Assembly: GCA_021613335.1 (NCBI GenBank)
Contig: JAJTWR010000205.1
Span: 1,766,501-1,830,500 of the forward strand
Direction: 5' to 3'
From: Whitmania pigra
Lineage: Eukaryota; Annelida; Clitellata; Hirudinida; Haemopidae
Length of the DNA: 64,000 nucleotides
Shown: positions 58,400 through 64,000 of the stretch, piece after piece
Position numbering within the stretch: the first letter of the stretch is position 1
How the letters are laid out: each line of letters begins with the position of its first letter
Translations under genes and position numbers: made by a program
Notes under the pieces: model-generated
What the model was told of the DNA's origin: nothing
What the model saw: the letters and a program-made list of their open reading frames with translations, nothing else
Database searches by the model: none

Positions 58400-58810
58400 T
58401 GGGCAAAAGGAAAACTCAGCCTCAATCGCGGCGAAAAATCAACGTCAACCAAAGACTGACGGTATATCGTTTTCTGCCTTTTAAAACCGTAATTCGGTTT
58501 CACTTTACGTTTTTGGTTTGTCTACGATGGGAAGCATTTTTTAACTTCGGTAATTTTTCGTTTTCGGTTTCACACTAAAGAAATTTTCGGTTATACGTTA
58601 ACGTCAATTGAGTCAAATTCCAACCTCAGCCGAGGCAAATTGTCTCCTGGGCCAAAGCAAAATTCAACTCAAATCGAAGCAAAATTCAACCTCACTTAAA
58701 GATGTCTTTTGCATCTTTTTCTGCGGCCGAGTCAAAAGTCAATCTCAACAAAGGCAAAAGTCTCAACAAAGGCAAAAGTCAACCTCAATTGAGACAAAAG
58801 TTTAAAAGAG
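58400..58810 (+). repeat. degenerate tandem repeat of a TCAACCTCAA-GAGGCAAAA motif
   Basis: Units such as AGCCTCAATCGCGGCGAAAA, CAACCTCAGCCGAGGCAAA, CAACTCAAATCGAAGCAAAA and CAACAAAGGCAAAAGTC recur irregularly at 15-24 bp spacing. It looks like a decayed minisatellite, with a fresher 15-bp duplication (CTCAACAAAGGCAAAAG) near 58740-58775. Confidence 0.55.
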
Positions 58811-58931
58811 GGAAAGTGCAGGGAAAGAAAAAAGACATTAAATATCCGGCAGCAGTTATTTTCTTGAACCCACTTTTGCCTTGTTATAAAAAATAAGAGT
58901 ATAAGCTTACCACCATTACCACCCTCAATAC

Positions 58932-59108
58932 GTCGTGCAGGTTGGCCGAACGGGTTATGTGCCCGCGGCAGTAACGGCAACGGTCGTGATGTGTCGTGTT
59001 CAAAACCCATTCAGCACTGCCGCGAGCGCCATTGGGAAGGAGCGCTATATAAATGCTTTCAAGAAGCGCCTCTGACGCTATGCACAGATATGCGCTATAT
59101 AAATGAAG
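58932..59108 (+). mobile_element. tRNA-derived SINE, second copy
   Basis: GTGCAGGTTGGCCGAACGGG resembles the A box of a Leu/Ser-type tRNA, and GTGTCGTGTTCAAAACCC the B box 50-60 bp later. GGGAAGGAGCGCTATATAAA then follows, and the GCGCTATATAAATG tail motif is repeated at 59092. It shares blocks with the reverse-oriented copy at 29898-30166. Confidence 0.62.
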
Positions 59109-59620
59109 TTACAATGGTAAAGTTCCAGCCAAATCATCAAGCTATGAAATTAACTATAATTTAATTATCAGCAGCACCTTACAGCCAGAGCCTGAATATT
59201 AGTGACTCTCACTCAAATGAATTTGACAAGCATCTGATTAAGTTAATCTGATTGACATAAAAATAAGTACATCAAGTTAATATTGTCAAAGCATCAGCTT
59301 ATAAAAATTGAGTGACTGTAGAAGCATTGTTAGAGATCAGAAAAACATTTAAAAAAAAAGACAGACTGAACCTTGCATTGCTGAACAGTTTTAATAAATA
59401 ATTGTATTTTAAAAAAAATCCATCTGATGCAGAAAAAAAATTCAAATTGATCTCTCAAAAGCAATATATCTTAAATCTCTGTAATAGCTTAAATAACAAA
59501 GATGAGCACAACAAATCCGACAGCCAATGCCAGTTCCAAGAACGAAGTCTTAAGAGAGCAAACGACTGACAACCGTCTGGAACCATCTGGAACATCGACC
59601 GAAAAGCTGGAATCCCCCTC

Positions 59621-62600
59621 TCATTCAACAAGAGAAGCCTGGATGATTGCACACTTCCAAAAAGCATTAATTATTTTTAAAAGTCCTGTATCTTTGGGTT
59701 TTTCCAAGCCCCTCATGAGTCTTCGTTTCATTACCGACACAAACTCTTTGTGACTCAACTCTCCATCATCTGCCAAAAATAAATTAATTTTAATTCATTT
59801 CAATAAATTAATTTTAATAACAACAACAACAACAATAATAGTATAACAACAATTAGCAACACTTAATTTGACATTTAATAATGTGCTAATGAAACATAAT
59901 TTTCCTGATAAATACGACCGATCAATCAATTAACCATCGAAGCAATCAAATGAACCAATCAAACCAATCAACTACAAACCGTTTTCGTCGAAGAGGATGA
60001 AGACCACATCAATCAAATGGTCGCTCAGCGAAACGTGTGCAACCGTCTTGGCCACATGCTTGAAAGTGCCTACAATCAACACGTTGCAATAACATTGTAG
60101 AACAACATGAGCTTCATATTTTGTTTAATAAATAAAAAAGATTAAAAACATATTCACTACTCACAAATAAAGAAAATGCTACACGGATGACTGGGTGGGT
60201 GGATGGGCAGATGGGATGATTGGATCGACAAATGATAATAATTCAGTACAGTGAGTGGCTTATTTATTTATTTATTTTCGAGATAAAATTAAAGAGCCCT
60301 CGAGACGAGAACTCGCACTGCTCACGTTTGTCGATGGATGCTCCGGCGACATTGTAGAAGACGAGAGCGACGTCGATGTCGTTTATGAACTTGAGCACCT
60401 TGAAGAAGTCCAGGTACTCATCGAAGGTGATTCCCTGTGACGAGAGAAGACCAAGTTTAACCAATTATTTCATTCGTTCATTCATTAAATGCACGGTTAA
60501 AAAAACCCAGATCCCCAGCTAATTGCTTAGTAATAACTAGTGATAAATGTTATTATACACTTGCATTGGATTGACACACCATCATCTTTGATGATCCCAT
60601 CAATTGTATTTACCCTACCATATCAATCATACCCTACCATATCAATGGTACTTACCCTATCATATCCACTGTACTCACCCTACCATATCAATTGTACTCA
60701 CCCTACCATCCACGAAAGACCTCTTAACTTTCTTCAGCAGTTTTGCACGCTTCGAAAAATTCTGCCCTGTGTAAACGAGGATGCTGTCCGCAAAGTCTCG
60801 TTCGGAGATCCTGTCGTCCACCGGATCGAAGCGGTTGAACTGGCATTGGGAGTAATATAATATGTGTATATAATGCAATGTAATATTTTAAGGTATTAAT
60901 TAAGTTGTTAATTAATTAAGTTATTCATTAATTCATTAAGTTATTAATTAATAAAGCTATCAGTGATCTGCAGCAGTCAGTCTTATTCTGAAGTTCCAGC
61001 AATCAGAGCCAACAACACGTGAAATGTAAACATAGCTAAGTTTTATAAAATGAAACTTTGCTTCTTGTTAAGATTGATGTGTTATAGAGAATGTAACATT
61101 AGCAGTTGCTCAAATAGTCTCCATGTTGACGTTAATTATCATCAATTATATTGCTAATTGATATTTTAATCAGAACAATTACGACAAAATATCGGGCCAT
61201 TCAAATGTTCATCACCCAGTGCTATTCCACCGACCAATCATAAAATAAAGACCAGATTAAAAAAATCCCATCCATTTTTTGTTTACCTCCAGCCTCAAAA
61301 TCTCGGTCATTATGGCCCTCTGAAAGTCGAGGAATTTTTCGACGGTGAGTTTGAAATCGAGTGTCTCCCCGAAAAAGTAGCTGGTGATTCCGGTGCTGAC
61401 GGCCTTCAGGGTGTTGCCCGTGACGGCATGATCCCTGTGCCGCATTCCCACGCAACTGTGAGATCGCAGGACCTCCGTGACCTGCTCGGAAAGAGGATTT
61501 TAAATCTTTTAAATTTTAAGCACGTTTAGGTTCGAGCAATCGGTAATTTAAATTATTTATTATTAAAGGTGAATGTTAATCAGAGATATTAATAATTACT
61601 GGGCGTTCATAAACCAAGATGCTTCTTTTTAAATGATTTAATAACATTAACTTAAAAACATTTAAGTTTTTAAATACATTAACTTAAACATTAATAACTT
61701 AATAAAAATTAACATTTGACTTAACTTAAAAACATTTAAGTGTTAATTTAAAAAAATTAATAAATCATTCAAATTATTAATGAGCTCCACCCTCTCAAAT
61801 TCTTCAAAGTCCAGGTTTCCATCACCATTGAAGTCGAACATCTTGAAAGCAATTTCAAAAGCCCTTGGTGGAGCTGGAAACAAATCAATGAAGGCAAAAC
61901 TCACCCAACTGATTAAATATTCAATTAGTAATAATAAATAACAGTAATAAATCGTAAAAATTACGTCGATAGAAATATTGGTAGCAATTCGCTTTCAATT
62001 TTCAACAGAAAATAATAATCATAACCATCTTGAATTGACACTTAGACGTATTAGCATTTCGTGACATTGTATGCAGTGCAAAGTTCATTCGAAGAATCAA
62101 ACCAACTATTTTAGTGAGGAGGCCAAACAAGCCTCGTTGATTGATCAATCGATCCACACAATCTTGGCGATCAATCGATCGAATGAATTCATTACATCCA
62201 AAAGCAGTCTAACGACCGACGTACAATCATATCACTTTCGTTGTTATTGTCAAAGTCATCATCTATTCCAGCAAAAACGGTAACTCTCCGATCGCCATTG
62301 AAATCCACAAAAGACATTTCGCTTACTTGACAAAACGACAAGCAGAAACATGTAGTCAGAGAACGAAATGAGTCCATTCTGTCCAAATTTCCAGAAGATG
62401 CTGTCTGGACCGAGCTTGCTCGAGATTTTGTCGTAGCGTGGATCGAACTTCATGAACTGGTCCAAGCCAAGACCTTTATGGTGATGATGATGATGGTAAA
62501 GATGGATGCAATGATGGTGATGATGATAATGACATGATGGACATGAAAATGAACTTTTAATGTCTTTGGAAGTATCATGATGACAACGAGTAATTCACAT

Positions 62601-63797
62601 TAGTATTATTATTTCGACAATAGAATGTAACGAATATTTTTAAAAGTTACAATAAATCTAAAAACAGCACAATTAAATTAAATTATTTCAACTAATAAAA
62701 AAAAACAGAACAAATCGAAAGCAGACGACACGTCACCTTCCTCCTGCTTGGCGCTCGGAGTGATTGACCTGACGAAATCGTCCGGAGTCATGAAGACTTC
62801 CATGTCCATCTTTTCGTTGAAGACCTTCTTTGTGGCGAAGTAGCGGAAGATTTTGTCCGGGGTCGAGTAATCCCTGATCCTGTTCTCGTACTCGATGATC
62901 TGATGGTCGGATGTCAATTGAGTGAGTTCAATTGAGTTTAGAGTTGCTAATTTAGTGTCTGATGTAAAGATGTAAAAATTTAAAGTTTTAGTCAAATGAA
63001 AAAAAGAACATTTCAAATGTTTTCAAAAGCATCATAAACTCCACAAATATGACAAACTGAGGCATAGTAAAATTTTCATAATTTTCATTCAAAGTTGTCA
63101 ACAACAATCAATAGTCACTGAAACAACAAATAATAGAAGCAGGAGTAACATCAACATCCACAAAGACGCAGGAATTTCAACAAAAAAAACCCATTAATTC
63201 CACACAACTAAAATAAATTAAATTCCAAAAACGCTGATCTTCAAAATATGTCCTCCACCAATTGATTTATAATTTCCTGAGTTATGATTACATCTCAACA
63301 TTTTCAAAATTTTAAGCTTTTTTTTTTGCTTCTAGTAATCAGTCAAGACAAAACCCAAATTTGACTCTGTGTCTTATTTGGACCAAAACTTAAGTACCTA
63401 ATCTCAAGAACTAAGTGACATAAATTGAAAACCAAATAAAACAGATTTTCCTCACCCCCCCCTAACAAACACCTCCTCGGTTCACTCAAAAATCCTGAAA
63501 AAAAGCCGCCATCAAGCGTGCTCTTTTTTTTAAATCTTAGACCGATAAATACGAAAATACTGAAAACGATGACATCCACAAACATTTGCTTCCGTAATCG
63601 TTTATTAATCGTGAAACATCGACCGAACAGAAATTTCTGGCATTTTGATCCATTCAACATTTTATACTTTTCTCTCTCTGAATCCCATTCTTTTTTTCTT
63701 GCTCTTCTGATCAGACTGAACATCGTCCCCCTCCTCCTCTTCCTCCGTGGTGATCACAGGGGATTCGCTTCTGACAGTCCGACTCAGCCAGGGAAGT
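59621..63797 (-). CDS. MICU1: MICU1, calcium-sensing gatekeeper of the mitochondrial uniporter, 3' part
   Basis: MICU1 sits in the mitochondrial intermembrane space and sets the calcium threshold of the MCU channel through two EF-hands. Exons: 63668-63797 ([33 protein letters not shown]), about 62737-62910 ([37 protein letters not shown]), about 62322-62475 ([11 protein letters not shown]), about 61775-61875, about 61287-61485 ([15 protein letters not shown]), about 60705-60850 ([20 protein letters not shown]), about 60325-60434 ([20 protein letters not shown]), 59980-60071 and 59621-59767 ([15 protein letters not shown]). EF-hand loops [12 protein letters not shown] and [12 protein letters not shown] both have complete calcium ligands. 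The order matches human MICU1 rather than MICU2. The C-terminal helix after KPKD is shorter. The mitochondrial targeting sequence and first exons lie beyond the right edge. Confidence 0.94.
62480..62545 (+). repeat. GATGAT microsatellite in a MICU1 intron
   Basis: ATGGTGATGATGATGATGG and following GATG units lie immediately upstream (in transcription sense) of the acceptor for the [10 protein letters not shown] exon. Confidence 0.8.
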
Positions 63798-64000
63798 CTG
63801 TGAAGAATGTTGTACACAAATATTTGAGGACCATCATCTTAATTGAAGCCGTTTTTGCGTAATTTAAAACAATTCTCAAAATGCCCCGACAGGTATCACG
63901 ATAATATCTGTCGGCCTCGAATGACAAAACATACCCGAACTCTTAAATATAAACTATACATTTAATGCACAACCTAAATGTTATTATAATCTAAAATAAC
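63798..64000. other. MICU1: right window edge, MICU1 intron
   Basis: Sequence upstream of the first visible MICU1 exon. The acceptor CTTCACAG borders it; no further coding exon was recognised. Confidence 0.5.

Larger units (their letters stand above)
57831..59620. other. intergenic region between M13 5' end and MICU1 3' end
   Basis: Contains the degenerate CAACCTCAA repeat (58400-58810), a SINE copy (58932-59108) and AT-rich DNA. No coding sequence was recognised; the short frames present derive from the repeats. The MICU1 3' UTR should end between about 59300 and 59620. Confidence 0.5.

Overview
The window is intron-rich nuclear DNA from an invertebrate bilaterian. It carries six conserved animal genes, has compact introns (mostly 60-600 bp), AT-rich non-coding sequence and very many ATT and ATC/GAT microsatellites. 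The style fits a lophotrochozoan such as an annelid or leech, but I cannot prove the species. There is no prokaryotic, organellar or viral block.

Layout from left to right: 1-2357 is mostly non-coding, with a possible acidic exon at the left edge and a CRE/CCAAT cluster near 1.7 kb. 2358-25619 (minus) is a complete UBR4 gene, a giant N-recognin E3 ligase of about 38 exons. 25620-27776 is the spacer between two divergent genes and holds a 975-bp inverted-repeat element. 27777-37506 (plus) is a complete lethal giant larvae (LLGL) gene; its last two exons and following sequence are repeated in tandem up to 39289. 40401-44644 (minus) is the alpha subunit of NAD-dependent isocitrate dehydrogenase (IDH3A). 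45683-49031 (minus) is dolichol kinase (DOLK). 50979-57781 (minus) is a secreted M13 (neprilysin-like) metallopeptidase whose last intron holds a roughly 590-bp ATT tract. 59621 to about 63797 (minus) is the 3' part of MICU1, the calcium gatekeeper of the mitochondrial uniporter; its 5' end lies beyond the window.

The genes are not a functional cluster: they serve protein degradation, cell polarity, the TCA cycle, N-glycosylation, extracellular peptide cleavage and mitochondrial calcium uptake. IDH3A and MICU1 are both mitochondrial and calcium-related in function, but nothing here suggests linkage by design.

The strongest novelty candidate is in IDH3A. Two 65-nt copies of one exon lie in tandem. 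Both have good splice sites and identical phase, and neither length is divisible by three, so including both or neither would shift the frame: they must be mutually exclusive. The exon encodes the conserved MPNLYGDI segment beside the catalytic aspartates. The intron after the first copy has a 9-nt sequence next to its splice donor that is perfectly complementary to one downstream site and, over 8 nt, to another, which suggests RNA-structure control. Other notable points are the near-identical LLGL terminal duplication, two micro-insertions with target-site duplications that share a 3' end, a 17-bp satellite that carries the splice acceptor of an M13 exon, and GC-AG introns in LLGL and DOLK.

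All exon models come from reading splice sites and comparing with remembered family sequences. No alignment or transcript data were available.
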